Shown here one piece after another: positions 45,088 through 55,590 of a stretch of 64,000 nt of DNA. A model generated the notes under the pieces. The model was not told the DNA's origin and did not search any database. It saw nothing but the letters and a program-made list of their open reading frames with translations. Origin of the DNA: Amphibalanus amphitrite (taxonomy: Eukaryota > Arthropoda > Thecostraca > Balanomorpha > Balanidae). The first letter of the stretch is position 1. Each line of letters starts with the position of its first letter. The position numbers and the translations under genes were made by a program. The stretch spans positions 1-64,000 of the forward strand of contig NW_024882756.1 of the NCBI RefSeq assembly GCF_019059575.1, in the 5' to 3' direction.

Positions 45088-48000
45088 TTTTCTCTCTCAC
45101 TCTATTTCACTTTCCCTTCTGATTCCTCCTTTCTTGTGCTCTGTATTTTTATTGCTTCAGTCGATACAAAGGCGACTATAACGAACTTCCAGAATCGGCA
45201 AGCGTTGGTAGCTCCACTGTGCAGCACGCAGGAATCCCCCTGACATTCCCTCGCAGCCAATCCATTCACTGGGTTCAATGTGGACAGAGAATGCAGTCCC
45301 AGGAATGGTGACAACCCATAGTGCCGGGCACACACGTCATAGTGCACGGAATTATCCCGAACTGAACGGAATGCCCTCAATAGATCACTAAATCATTCGG
45401 CAGGTCACGCACCCTTTACTGTGCCGCCGGTTGACGAACACAGCGGACAGGCGGAAGGGCGCACACTTCACCTGTCGATGACGTCACCAGTGACCCGGTG
45501 GCACGCAGGTCAGTCGTGTCGCACTGCCGGACATGAAGGAATGTCGCGGCAGATGGTGGACATTCGGCCGGCCTCGTGTGTCATACCAGGCACGAGGCAC
45601 GAGAGCAGCCCAAGGCCGGTCCGTGACAGGCTGAGAATCGCGGCCGGACCGGCTTCTATCATGGTATGGAGTGGCTCGGGTTTTGGCACAAAATCTGGCT
45701 TACGAAGATCCTGAAGATCTAACGGGACAGTGGCACGAGCCGGGGAGGTTTAGTTCCCGGCCCACTAGCCTCCCGTGCCAGCTGTAATTCACCGGCCGAC
45801 ACCGGCCGCCGCCGTGGTTCACGCTGCGGGTCGATATCGAATCACGAGCGAGCCGTGAGTGGCTGTCGTGACAGTGGTACTGCTTTCCCGGCACGCGCCG
45901 AGCGGCGGCCAGAGGGCCGGGCGCGGCCTGCTCGCTCGCGACGGCCTTTCTCCCGGACCGCGGACCAGATAGGACCGAGCCGCCCAGACGGACCGAACGT
46001 GGCGACACGGCCGTCCGGCCGTCCGCGCCGCAAAATTAATGAACGCTCGTGACAGTCTCTCTCCTCCCTCTTTCTCTTCCTCTCTCCAAGAGAGCAGGAC
46101 GAGTCGTCTGCGGTGTCTCCTCTGCCATTATCCGCCTCCGCTTCGACCTTCGCCGGCCGGCGTCAAAACGAGACCGGTCGCCATAAACCACGCCGAGACG
46201 CTGAGAGGATCCTGGGAATCGTCAAATACATTTCCCTCAGTTCTAGAACCTATGAGGTTCAATAACTTGGCGTAAGTTTAAAACACCGAACAGGTCATCA
46301 GGTGTGATGAAGGTTGACTGAGAGGTCGCGGAGGTCGCGGATAACGTCACACAGAGTCACCGTGACGCGTCAAAGCCGTGTCGCCAGTTTCGTGACTCTG
46401 TCACGCCCGTGATGCATCTCCGTGATGAACTGGTGACGGTCGTCTGACATGCTGCGGCGCATCACGACAGATCGTAACGGGGCGTCACGCTTCGTCTCGA
46501 CAGTCTGAGGTCGTCACGGCAGTCCAACAGAGGTCGTCACGAAGGGTTCAGACTGCAGTCGACACCAGCAGACCGCATCGGCACTCGGTAGCACCATCAT
46601 TATCCGGGCTACGCTACCTCCGCGGCCTTTTCCGCGACAACGTCCGCGTACCGCCACTGGACAAACGGTATTTACGCGGCTGTTCCACCACTGCTGCTCA
46701 GTGCTCGGCGGCGGCGGGGCGGAGGAGGCGACGCGTGACCCCCCAGAGGAGGTGTGCAGTGATGTATCGCTGTGTAATCGCCACGACGAAACGGCCGCTC
46801 GTCACGGACTCGGTTCCGGTGGTGGCGTTTGTTCGGAGGAGTGCTACGGACCGGCAGTGGGTTCGCCGTGAGGGATGGCTCGGCGAGATGGAGAGCTACG
46901 TACACAACGTACGGCGTCATTGAGGTAGCTTCTCACAGTAAGGGGAGCTACCACAGCGGAAACTGGGATTTATAAAAGTCTTCTAGTTTGTAATTATCTG
47001 ATATTATACGCTGGAATAGGAATAGCTCTGGGATTTATAAAAGTAAAAATGCATAAAAGGTACAGCAAGTCAGAAGACTCTACAAACCCCTGGCACGTTC
47101 GTTCGCAGCTTCTCTTCTGGTTATCAGTTCCAAGAGAAAACGTTCCAAGAGTTGAGACCAAGAAGTTCATATGCAGATGATTACCCGATTTGCCGGTCGA
47201 ATGCCGACCACATCCTTCTCCTAGGGAGACTCACAATCACTTTGCACTGGTGCTTATCCGATAGAAGTACCACAAGACTCTGGCGTTTTTTAGACTTCCG
47301 CGCCAGTAGAACGCTTCACTCCAGGCATTCTGATTCATTCCATGAGTGCACGTGTGGTGCTCAGAACTGGGTACCTACCGGACCACGGAGTGTTCCTGGT
47401 ACACACCAGTTAGCTTCCGCCTTTGATTATAAGAAAAGACGCGGGATCTTTCCTAGGTTTCTTTGAACTTTTGCTGTTCATCATGCAAGCCTAACGAAAG
47501 CGCAGATGACCTTAAAAGCGAGTCTCGCAAAGCTAATTGCTATTTCTATTAGTATAGCTAAAATCTACGATATTGTAATGATAAAAGGTGCAACGCAATA
47601 TTATGTATGCACCGTATTTATAGCATCATGGCCAATTGGCCACCCCTTCATTCCCAGCTCTGCCATCTCTGATCATTCGTTACGGTCCAAGGCGGACATG
47701 AGGACAGGTGGCGCCGCCGCCACTCGCATAGCGGCGGGAATGTGAACTAACCTGTTTACCATAAGGCCGCTGTGCTAACGGCCGCTGCGGGCGCCGTTTC
47801 GGGCTAGTTTTGACTTTGTACCGCAATTAATGGTTTATTTATAATAAAAAAATGGACTAGCGAGAGTCGTGCCGGAATCAGAATTCAATGTTCTACAAAA
47901 CTAAGCCATTTTCATTGTGATCACGTCATCGACTTCACCGCCCAACCCAATAAAGCAGAAATATGTCGTGTCACCGGTGATTACACGCAAAAATTCTTTG

Positions 48001-51000
48001 GCATATAGCATAAAAACCAGAACACCTTTGACTGCAGCGACTATGCGGTACTACAGAAAATTGTATGGCCTACCTAATGGTGCCCATTATTTAATAATTA
48101 AGCTGAGTATTTCGTCGCCTAACTCTTGTAAAACCGTATGTCCGCTTGTCTATGGAGTTTGGACCGTAACGTGGCGTGACTTACCAGTACTTCCAGGAAT
48201 TTGGCCTCCACCTCCTCGGCTCTCGGCATGGGCTGAGTCGGCGTCAGCATCTGCAGGTTCAGCGCGTCACCCGTCTTGCTGACACAGTAGGTGATCTCCG
48301 GCGGTTCGTCCTTCTGCTGGTCACACGGGGTCAGGGGTCAGGTCAGTCATTGGGCGCACAGTGACAGGTGAGAGTCGCCCGATGTCCCCACATGGCACTC
48401 GCTGGTGTCGCACAGAAAGAGAGAGAGAGAGAGAGTGGCTTGATGGAAGAGCGATGTCCTTGGAGAGATGAGAGCTGTCGCCTTGTGGTGTCGGGGCTCT
48501 GGTGGGTGGCGAGAGGTGCATGGAAAGGTCGAATGTGGGGTCCGACTTTCGTGATGCATGGGTGTGAGTAACTTTTCCGGTCTTCCGGCCGCTGTAACGT
48601 ACCAGCAACCTTACATTCATACAGACATACCGGGACAATTGTTGTGCTGCTTAATATGCTTAACAGTAAAACTGTAAAATCATGGCGAACAAAGTTGCGC
48701 CGCGCTGCATATACGCAAGAGACCGTTGCGGGTCTGTGGCATCTGGTCTGTGATCTCTGGTCTGCGGTCGCTGAACTGTGGGGGTTGACCTGTGGACTGA
48801 TTATGAGACGGGCCGTTGATGCACGTATGAGACTGCAGTTCCGGCACATCTTCATAAGCCCGTCACGACATTGTCCCAGACGGGCAGACGCTCAAGGCCG
48901 CACATAGCATAATGCACATATCTATTGAACGTCGCCTCAGGTGTCGGCAACTATGAATGAATTTGTATGGTAATGCCAGAGGGATGGTTGAATGAGTATG
49001 GCCTGCAAATGTCCCTTCGGCTGCAGAACAAATAAAGCGTAGGCAAATATGCATTTTTTTTTGGCAGGTTCCCTTCTCAATTTAGTCCTATGATGCACGT
49101 TACAGGCCCCGCACCGTTCAGGGCAGGGGCGGTGCCGCTCGGTGCATCCGTAGACCACCGACCGGCATCCAGCACTAGTCCGTGAGACTGTGGCAACGGA
49201 GCGGGGGCCGCGGCACCGCAGGACGGCAGATGGGGCCGAGCTGCGGTCACCGCCGCCACCGCCGACCGTTCAACACACACCAGACAGACAGACACACAGA
49301 CAGACAGTGTTCAGTGTCCGACCGACTCGCATTTGGGCCGATCGGGATCCCTATAAACCGTTTATTTCATGGGTGGCGATGGAAGCAGGCCATTTTTTAA
49401 ATTTTAATAAGCTACACTTCATTAAACAAGCTTGGCCAAGGAATTCTTTAACATTTTATCTCCAAGTGCTATAAAAATAAAATATGAATGTTTTAAATAA
49501 CACATTTTTAGATTATGACCGGCTGTTAGTTGATTTTAAGGCATTTACGCCTTTGCATTCCCTCTTTTTCAGCCAGTTAGACCCGTACTTTCTTTTCAAT
49601 CGAAGCGGACAGTAAATTCAAACTTATTTTATATAGGCCTCGTTCTCGTCTCGTTCTGCAGCTGAAGAACGAACATGACGCCTCATCCGTCCGTGCTCTG
49701 TCGTCGCCCTCGGTTCATTAGCTGGCCGAGTTGCGCCATTCAGCTGTGTTGTGGTGACACGGTGTCGAGTGGCTCCGTCGGTCGCCCCAAGGCCGCCAGC
49801 GCGAGGCGCGGGCGATGACAGAAAGTGGCGGGCCCAGTCAGCAGCCTTGTGGCACACCGTGAGCGATCGGCGAACCGGCGCCACGTCGTCATCTCGTCAT
49901 GGAGCGAGTGGCAAGGAGACGCGCAGACAAAAGCTCGGCGTTTTTGCGACCATTTACAGAACGTTTCCGGTGCGCATTTGATGGCGGAAGAAGGAAATGT
50001 GTGAATTAAAAGGGCTCTGCGATGACATAATGGCTGCACGGCCATGGAAATTCCTGTTTGCAAAGCTGTGAGTTGGTTTAGAGTTTGAACTTTGTAAATA
50101 TAGCGACACGTGTTTGGCAGCTCAAGGTGACGTTCTAAGTAAACTAAAGGGTATTTCAAACGCAGATTTGAACGTTATTCCTGATTCCTGATTTATATCG
50201 CAAGGCGGTACCCTACTTGGTAAAGGAATACAGAAGAACAGCGGGATGGAAAACACATTTTTTAACGCCATTTCAGACGGCGTGATCGAAACATTGTTCG
50301 CGATTCCGTAGCGGTCCCCGTCTGAACAGAATGGAACTGGTGTCTCTTCCTAGTTCCTAAACAGTTGCGACTCGAGATTCGCACCGTTACCAATCCTGAG
50401 GCTGGTGAGACGGAGTGCGAACAGTTGGACGATACGCCGTTACGCCATTAGCATTATTCAGATTCTGACATATTTCCCTGGCGTAAATCGATACAACACG
50501 GCCAGTCATGCGTGAAGATGATAACGGCAAAATCAGTCGACAATCGACATGTCACTGATATGAAGGCTTTTGCGGTATCCTCCTCCGTAAAGATGTGTGA
50601 ATCCTGTTATATGATGGAAATGTATTGATATATTTCAACTCAGCAATATTTATAGGTGATAGAAGTTCAACTGTTACAAATATTGTTTTCTTTTGCAGCC
50701 TGATAATGAATAACATATCATTCATAGCAAAAACAAGCACCTTTGGCTGCTCCATCGAACCTCAATTTGTATACCGGATGGCAGGTCAACTTCGGTCAGC
50801 CAAAGGAAGCACATGCCTCTCTGTTTTTCGGCTCAACATAGCACAGAAACAGACATCGTGTACATCGGCTCGTGGCCAGGGTGGAAAATTCCTTCCCAGT
50901 TCTCTCCTGCTCTGGCTGCCAAATTTCACTGTTCAGGAAACATGGGCTGCCAACTGCCATAGAATATGCCGGGCAGTATGCAGTAGGGGTACCCATTTTT

Positions 51001-54000
51001 CCCGATTTTGGAAATTTGTGGGTGGGGGTGGTTTTTCCCATTATTTCGCGGCTCCTGATTCCAATGGTGCCAAAAATATTGAAATCAAAGGTGGTTTAGG
51101 GGTCGCGAATTGAGATTGAAATTTGCGTATTTACCTAGAAATATGCTTATTTTACGCTGATAGTAAATCGCAACGAAGGCAAACTTTTTGTTTCGAGAGT
51201 CGGGTGGAGGGGTCATTGAACGCTCCCTTTTCATCCAGATCGATGTGCTCCATCACGTGGTTACGGTTCAATGCTTTACTAGCGATCATTACAATGTCGA
51301 TATTGTAACATTTGATGAAAAGCGCCGGGATGTTTTGCTCCTGTTGCTGGTATCATTCTGGTCAGCGTGCAATCATTTTTGATATTTTCTTTTTGTCTTG
51401 CATTAGTGACCTTTGATGACCTTTGAGGTCAAACTAAACTGTGAAGTTTCAGTTGCCATATCTCAGTTCATGACAGGCTCTTTGTGTCCATTATACAATT
51501 CAAGTTTGTGCAAATTAGCTCAGGATACATCTGACAGATCATGGCTCCGAATGTATTTCAAACCATGTAATTCAAAAACGATCAAACCATTTCGACCGTA
51601 TACTTCCACAAGAAACGCCGTCCCGTTCGCTCACGGCTACGATGTAATACACCTTTAGACAGGGTAGGATAAATACCTAGGTATGGGTGTTCTATACCAA
51701 AAAAATTCAACTTCTGATCCAAAAACAGAAACTCCAAAGAGTCGATTCTATCCATGCCCACCAACCATGTACCATTTCATTTCTTCAGTGGGGACAGATA
51801 CACACCGTTCATGTAAGAGTTTCCGATACAATCCGATCATTTACGAGTTCATATTAATTATTCGACACGGGGGACTAGCCATGCGCTGATACGTGCACGG
51901 CTGATAGGTATGTGACGAAGAACTTTCACAGCTTCTGGCACAGATCATTTGTGATCTCAGGTAATTAGCGTCTGAATCTGAAGAACCTATAATGTAGCAG
52001 AAGATTTTCATCCTGCATGGGCCGTATGGTGGCACCAGGACGCATCATATAGAGGAGTGTGCGTGCAAAGGCTGAAGAGGAGGAGAATCAGGTCCGCCAC
52101 CATAAGGTCCGTGGCCCACCCACTGTCTCGGCCCCCAGGCAATGCCAAGAGTCAGTAAACGGTTCTGCCTCGGAGTTGGCTGAGTCGTTTAGACTTGGTA
52201 CCTTCCTAATTCTCAGCTTTAGGCAATGCCATTCGACTTCAGTTCAGCACCATCTGAGGGTTTGGACTGGGCCTGTGACTTGTGAGTGCAGCGTAAGATC
52301 CGTTACTTTATCTTGCAAGGATACTTCTGGCAGCGGCCATCACCAGGCACTAGAACCATGACATGATATCTGCACCCGTCTCATGTCAACAGCTGCTTGT
52401 AGTGGCACATGCCCAGAACTGGAGCCACGAGCAGTCGTGCACGCGTTCGGCCAGGCCAGTGCTGTCCGTCATCAGCAAGATTGCAAACATATTGCTTTCA
52501 TAATGGGGTGAGGATGAAGTTCATTGTTCCTCTCCTCCTGTGATGTTCTCCGCCAGCTGTCTTTCCATATGCACAATCGCATTCTGTGTGTGGTTGTGGG
52601 TGTTTGTGGGGGAGGGGCAAAGCTACACTCAAGCACAGCGGTCACCCAAAGGCGCGGTGGTGTAAAGCTTGCGCCCCTCCCTCTGCCGTCTCTGCAACTC
52701 CGGGACTCGGGGAGGTCGTCTAGCGAATTGGAAAAGGTCATGCATACCAGGATAGCTTAGTGCTGTTTTTATGTCTTTGTAGATATATTTGGTGCTCTCT
52801 TTTACCGCTGCACGTCAAATATACAACTGAAGTAGTGTTGCACGGTGTCCAACAGTCATCAATACCACTGCAACACATTGGCTTTGCATATTTATAGTCG
52901 TTAAAATGAAGCCATTTTTCCAAGTAAAATTAAAACTTCCAATGCAAGCTCGCGACCCCTAAAAGTAGTCTGATATCGTTATTTCTGTCACTGCTAGATC
53001 CAGAACGGAGCAAAAAAATGCAATAACATCAACCCCAAACTGTTGACATGGTAACCTTGTTCCAACATAAAATATTGCTAATTTGGTCGATTTTCCGCTA
53101 AAATTAACATTTTCCTTTTGAATTCGTGACCCCTAGAAATCGTTTGGTTTCGTTATATTTGGCACAGATGGAATCAGAATAGACCAAATAATGGTAAAAT
53201 TGACTCCAACCTGTTCGCATGGCAACCTTGTTCCAAAATAAAATAACATTATTTTGGTCAATTTTTCGCTAAAATTGGCATTTTCATTTTGAATTCGCGA
53301 CCCCTAGAAATCGTTTGATTTCGCTATTTTTGGCACAGATGGAGTCAGAATAGACCAAATAATGGGAAAATCCACCCCCACCTAAAATTTGGAAAATTGA
53401 CCCAAAAATGGGTACCCCTAGTATGCAGGCACAACAGTTGTCTCACCAGTCGTCTCTGCTAGTTTAATAACGATGAAAAACTTGGCTTTTATTGGATGAG
53501 TTTGCAGTATCTTTCAGAATAGAAATGGTTTGACATCTGTTATCGTGGCCAGCTTTTCAACAATTGTAATGCCTAACCAGACGTAGAATTGCTATCTGAT
53601 CTGGTTCAACCTTCAATGGAATCTAACATAATAATATAATTGAATTGCACTTCGTAGTAGCGAAAGCAATATACCACTGCGAAACAAATTACTTATATGC
53701 ACCCCAAAAATCAATACAATAGTTTACCTCAGCCTCCAAAACGCTCCGTGTCAGCAGTGACCAAAGAAGAACTACAGGGTGTCCAGAAAAAAAGATACTA
53801 CGGAAATTAAGTCGCATTCATTAACGCCACGTGCCGATTTTGTTCCAAATTTATGTGCTTATAGTGCAAGATTTGGCAAAACTCATGAGCACTGTAATGC
53901 GTCGTTGGAAAGTTGTCTGCCTGCTCTCCGAGATGGTCAACATGACCATCAGTCACCTGCAGACTGTGCTAGTGCTGGAGCTGATCCGCCGTAAGGCCGC

Positions 54001-55009
54001 TCACATTGAGTATCTGCTTTGAGGAGCTGCCGTAACTAACCAAAGAGCTTACATGCCATGTGGCACCTGCTGTCTGTTTTGCCATATTTTGGCGAATACA
54101 AGCATGTGCCATTTTAAAATGTAAGGTGTTTATTTTCGGAATTACAGCAAAAAATAATAGTATCCGTTTTTTTCTGGACACCCTGTACCTCTACGTAACC
54201 GCAGCAGTCTCAGGAGGGCCTCGGGCCGGGCGGGTGTAATTACGCCGAATTACTCCCTCCCACGCCAGCCGGAGGCGGTGGCCCATCCCGCCTCCGCGTC
54301 ATCAAACAGGTGGTCCGCCCCAAGACCCTCTTGACCTCGAGCTCAGCGTAACAGCTCGTGTTCTTGGGACATCTCTGACAGCTCAGACTACACCAGAGCA
54401 GCTCTTAGCGAAGGTCACGAGTCTCGTTACTGAACCCATTCCTGTTGATGCTGCTTACGTCAGCGGCCACTGGCAATTAGTCCGAATGTCTGATTGTATC
54501 TCCTGCTCGTTGCTGGGTGGGGCTGAGCGCGCTGAGTGGTGCACTAACATCGCTACATATGTTCCCCGATCCCACTTGGACAGAGTGCGGCGAGTCTCCA
54601 GCTGGGATACCGCCCGGAGAGGCTGCTGACAGACCCGCTGTCCGCCCCCGGCCGCCCACGGACGTCTGAGACCGGGCAGCTACCGAGGCAACTAGCCGCT
54701 ACCTACAGCTCCTACAGCTCTCTCTATGTCCATAGCCCTTAGTAGCCCCACCACCTCTCCACTGCTCTTCAGGCCCGCGACCCAACATAGCCCTGGGCGT
54801 CCACATACTCTTGCCTTACAGGTCTTCACGACTCCGACCCTCCCTGCCGGCCTCCATTAGCCAACGTGATCCTACGCACGCTGAAAGGCACCCCAACCTT
54901 CTCCAACATTCAACAACATTTCCCCGGCAGCCTGGCACTATCATCGCATCCTCCTTACCTTGAGACACCGGCACCAGCCCAGCTGGGCCCGCACTCCTTT
55001 GAGCGGCAT
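28659..55009 (-). CDS. DAAM: DAAM formin (Dishevelled-associated activator of morphogenesis), 17 exons
   Basis: Joining 17 minus-strand exons with GT/AG borders gives one open frame of 1,061 residues, close to vertebrate DAAM1. Order: N-terminal GBD (EITYCV, then [14 protein letters not shown] and EKKWQLYCS), FH3 armadillo region (about 120-330, [12 protein letters not shown] and [14 protein letters not shown]), dimerisation and coiled coil (about 333-500), a short FH1 (14 prolines at about 544-557, then GGVPPPPPP), FH2 (about 575-975, with [14 protein letters not shown] and [15 protein letters not shown]), and a DAD ([13 protein letters not shown] at about 1014-1026) followed by RCAKRKKK. 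In the family, FH2 dimers nucleate and elongate actin filaments, FH1 recruits profilin-actin, and DAD-GBD/FH3 contact autoinhibits until Rho or Dishevelled releases it, acting in planar polarity, muscle and tracheal actin. All domains appear intact. Introns are heavily loaded with transposons. An upstream coding extension is possible (see the exon entries at 54959 and 61409). Confidence 0.95.
29097..29267 (-). CDS. DAAM: DAAM exon 16 (FH2 end)
   Basis: 57 codons, [12 protein letters not shown] to RLRHEQE, with [12 protein letters not shown] and the basic/acidic tail helix. Acceptor TTTCAG, donor GTAGGC. Confidence 0.94.
29478..29670 (-). CDS. DAAM: DAAM exon 15 (FH2)
   Basis: [19 protein letters not shown] to EFSDMRAR, corresponding to human MTELDKEISTLRSGLK. 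Acceptor GGACAG, donor GTAAGTG. Confidence 0.94.
29972..30337 (-). CDS. DAAM: DAAM exon 14 (FH2 core)
   Basis: [17 protein letters not shown] to GSVRDAAKV. Contains the most conserved FH2 motif [15 protein letters not shown] and [15 protein letters not shown], needed for actin binding in the family. Acceptor TTTCAG, donor GTGGGT. Confidence 0.96.
30596..30757 (-). CDS. DAAM: DAAM exon 13 (FH2)
   Basis: [19 protein letters not shown] to ADRFLYEIS, the FH2 segment with [10 protein letters not shown]. Acceptor CCCAG, donor GTGAGTG. Confidence 0.95.
31069..31214 (-). CDS. DAAM: DAAM exon 12 (FH2)
   Basis: [12 protein letters not shown] to LSDKEIK, with the FH2 signature [18 protein letters not shown]. 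Acceptor CCGCAG, donor GTGAGT. Confidence 0.95.
32021..32424 (-). CDS. DAAM: DAAM exon 11 (FH1 and start of FH2)
   Basis: 134 codons. Starts with the coil end ([12 protein letters not shown]), then FH1 as a P14 run plus GGVPPPPPP, then [19 protein letters not shown] and the first FH2 helices ([19 protein letters not shown]). FH1 is short for a formin. Acceptor CCCAG, donor GTGAGT. Confidence 0.95.
32523..33470 (-). mobile_element. complete TTAA element in a DAAM intron (tag CGACCAGG)
   Basis: TTAA at 32523-32526 and 33467-33470. The left end has CGACCAGG twice around a ~19-bp spacer, then G11/C9. The right end, inverted, has CGCCTAGG once, then G/C runs with a TTG/CAA stem. The body closely matches 23636-24596, including a DR1-like CGGTCAAAGGTCA (32718-32730). 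Lies between exons 10 and 11, so splicing must tolerate its hairpins. Confidence 0.8.
33668..33852 (-). CDS. DAAM: DAAM exon 10 (coiled coil)
   Basis: [18 protein letters not shown] through KFETESM: charged heptad-rich coil before FH1. Acceptor CCTCAG, donor GTATGTC. The following intron holds a TTAA element 198 bp away. Confidence 0.93.
34157..34289 (-). CDS. DAAM: DAAM exon 9
   Basis: [19 protein letters not shown] to NVNNLVQ, matching QYWLLLDRIIQQ of DAAM1, at the start of the coiled coil. Acceptor TCGCAG, donor GTGAGT. Confidence 0.94.
34483..34667 (-). CDS. DAAM: DAAM exon 8
   Basis: [13 protein letters not shown] to [12 protein letters not shown], including [13 protein letters not shown]. 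This is the end of the FH3 region and the dimerisation helices. Acceptor CTCAG, donor GTGAGT. Confidence 0.94.
35020..35234 (-). CDS. DAAM: DAAM exon 7
   Basis: 71 codons plus two bases, [11 protein letters not shown] to ETLD. Contains [14 protein letters not shown] and [13 protein letters not shown]. Donor GTGGGT; the split arginine codon is completed by exon 8. Confidence 0.95.
35628..35825 (-). CDS. DAAM: DAAM exon 6
   Basis: 66 codons, [14 protein letters not shown] to ERTRFQ, with [17 protein letters not shown], nearly identical to vertebrate DAAM1. Donor GTATGT. Confidence 0.95.
36298..36525 (-). CDS. DAAM: DAAM exon 5 (FH3 start)
   Basis: 76 codons, [10 protein letters not shown] to VKALMNNT. 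Contains [10 protein letters not shown] and the [13 protein letters not shown] helix of the diaphanous-type armadillo region. Acceptor TTCCAG, donor GTATGA. Confidence 0.93.
36901..36946. repeat. 23-bp direct duplication
   Basis: GGGCTCAGCGGTGAACGGAT plus CCC is present twice in immediate tandem in DAAM intron 4. Simple duplication, no function inferred. Confidence 0.7.
37452..38129 (-). mobile_element. 0.68-kb GGAGCGAGCGA repeat, copy 4, with 6-bp TSD
   Basis: Inverted relative to the copies at 17.9-20.0 kb and highly similar to them. AACACC flanks both sides (37446-37451 and 38130-38135), which fixes the element borders. In the element's own orientation it starts TACGGAGCGAGCG and ends AGGCGTTATACT. 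Lies in DAAM intron 4. Non-coding; superfamily unresolved. Confidence 0.75.
38540..38890. other. CpG-rich block in DAAM intron 4
   Basis: GC-rich with a GGCGGCGGC run; frames on both strands are compositional. It could be an internal promoter, which DAAM genes can have, but no initiator or exon was recognised. Confidence 0.25.
39336..39419 (-). CDS. DAAM: DAAM exon 4
   Basis: 28 codons, [16 protein letters not shown] then [12 protein letters not shown], corresponding to human WPEFYIDQLNSM. Donor GTAAGTTTTG. Two diverged copies of its 3' part lie directly downstream (39219-39326), one with its own donor. Confidence 0.88.
41052..43310 (-). mobile_element. mariner/Tc1-type transposon, defective, with nested foldback element
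   Basis: Inverted ends TACAGGGGTGTGC followed by CTAGAATCCGGAAAAA lie at both sides with TA. A minus-strand transposase remnant starts at 41927 ([18 protein letters not shown], helix-turn-helix [16 protein letters not shown]) and keeps [17 protein letters not shown]. It then has FFLCEKIF where FFSDEKNF is usual, so the first catalytic aspartate is lost. A separate C-terminal piece (41189-41377, [19 protein letters not shown]) remains. The middle of the catalytic domain is deleted, so it cannot be autonomous. Lies in DAAM intron 3. Confidence 0.85.
42013..43260. mobile_element. foldback/MITE nested in the mariner
   Basis: TGGGGCGTTCCACGACAAAT at the left is the inverse of the right end, with TA on both sides. 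The arms (about 42013-42452 and 42829-43260) are near-perfect inverted repeats of ~435 bp around a ~375-bp centre rich in AGGTCA words. Non-coding. Confidence 0.8.
44218..44310 (-). CDS. DAAM: DAAM exon 3
   Basis: 31 codons, [14 protein letters not shown] to YCSRKKK, phase 0 on both sides. Acceptor TTACAG, donor GTACGTG. Very close to the human DELDLTDKHREAM and EKKWQIYCSKKK. Confidence 0.92.
45019..45083. repeat. (CT)n microsatellite
   Basis: About 32 CT dinucleotides in DAAM intron 2. On the DAAM strand it reads (GA)n. Confidence 0.95.
45430..46930. other. GC-rich intron block with GTCACG clusters
   Basis: CpG-rich DNA in DAAM intron 2 with many GTCACG/CGTGAC words between 46320 and 46560. 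No frame shows a domain. An enhancer or alternative promoter is possible but not shown. Confidence 0.3.
48185..48313 (-). CDS. DAAM: DAAM exon 2
   Basis: 43 codons, [11 protein letters not shown] to FLEVL, matching the HPEITY start of the GBD in DAAM1. Acceptor CCAGCAG, donor GTAAGTC. The use of 48313 rather than 48316 as the edge is a choice between two tandem AGs (one glutamine difference). Confidence 0.9.
49278..49308. repeat. CAGA/CACA microsatellite
   Basis: Short run of CAGA and CACA units in DAAM intron 1, next to a GC-rich stretch. Confidence 0.8.
50984..53420. mobile_element. hAT-like non-autonomous element with 8-bp TSD
   Basis: GTATGCAG flanks both sides exactly (50976-50983 and 53421-53428). 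The ends are TAGGGGTACCCATTTTT in inverse orientation, and similarity continues for about 150 bp into each side. The right part carries a ~172-bp unit repeated about 2.5 times (around 52950, 53126 and 53297), each with GCGACCCCTAGAAATCG or a variant. No transposase frame was seen. The 8-bp duplication suggests hAT; this is inferred. Lies in DAAM intron 1. Confidence 0.75.
53773..54187 (+). mobile_element. 415-bp mariner MITE / deletion derivative
   Basis: TACAGGGTGTCCAGAAAAAA at the left and its inverse at the right, with TA at the edges, typical of mariner. A short frame ending [11 protein letters not shown] (to 54022) resembles the C-terminal tail of mariner transposases (GGHFEHLL type). 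It therefore looks like an internally deleted copy. DAAM intron 1. Confidence 0.8.
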
Positions 55010-55189
55010 CTTGGGCCGTCCGAGTGCGGTCAGGTCGAGCTTTGCCAGCCCTCCGGCTAGCCGTGCGCTCAGGTCGGAGCCCAGGGTCCCGAGAGGACCC
55101 AGCGGACACCAGAGGGATCCCGGCGGCGGCTGCTCGGTCCCCGGTGTCCCCTGCGAGCCCGGAGCAGCCTCCTCCGCCGGTGGCGCGCT
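54959..55189 (-). CDS. DAAM: DAAM exon 1 (short form starts at 55009)
   Basis: ATG at 55009 in the context AAGATGC begins [17 protein letters not shown], in the position of the human MAPRKRGG...FCCF start, and ends in phase 0 at CTCAAG before GTAAGG. Upstream of the ATG the same frame remains open for 60 codons back to an acceptor (TTGCAG, exon edge 55189), also phase 0. The exon may therefore be fully coding in a longer isoform, or 5' UTR in the short one. Confidence 0.75.
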
Positions 55190-55544
55190 CTGCAACAGAC
55201 AGAGGGAGGACGTGGTCAGAAACGCACGCAGATGCTGAGACGCACAGCCGGACACACCTCCAGCGAGACAGACGTATGATACATTGGCTCTAAAAACACT
55301 CGCAGAAAGGGGGGTATTTGGGCCAGGATGTTGCCCAGCGAACCGTTTATTAGGTACCACACATGATCACATCCCCAACCATGTTGTTACTACGACATGG
55401 CATTGACACCAGCCTGAGCTCCAAAGTAGCCACAAAGTAGCCAAAGTAGCCACACGATTCTCTCCACTTCCCACTGTAGATACACGAACGCAGGTCACGG
55501 CCCGCCACGAAACGGTGCCATCTCAGACGCCGCGCGGACTCCGC

Positions 55545-55590
55545 CTCCGCCTCCGCCTCCCTCCGCCTCCGTCTCCGCCTCCGGTCACGC
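55545..55590. repeat. CTCCGC hexamer repeat
   Basis: About seven units of CTCCGC, with small changes. The Arg/Glu frames across it are compositional. Confidence 0.8.
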
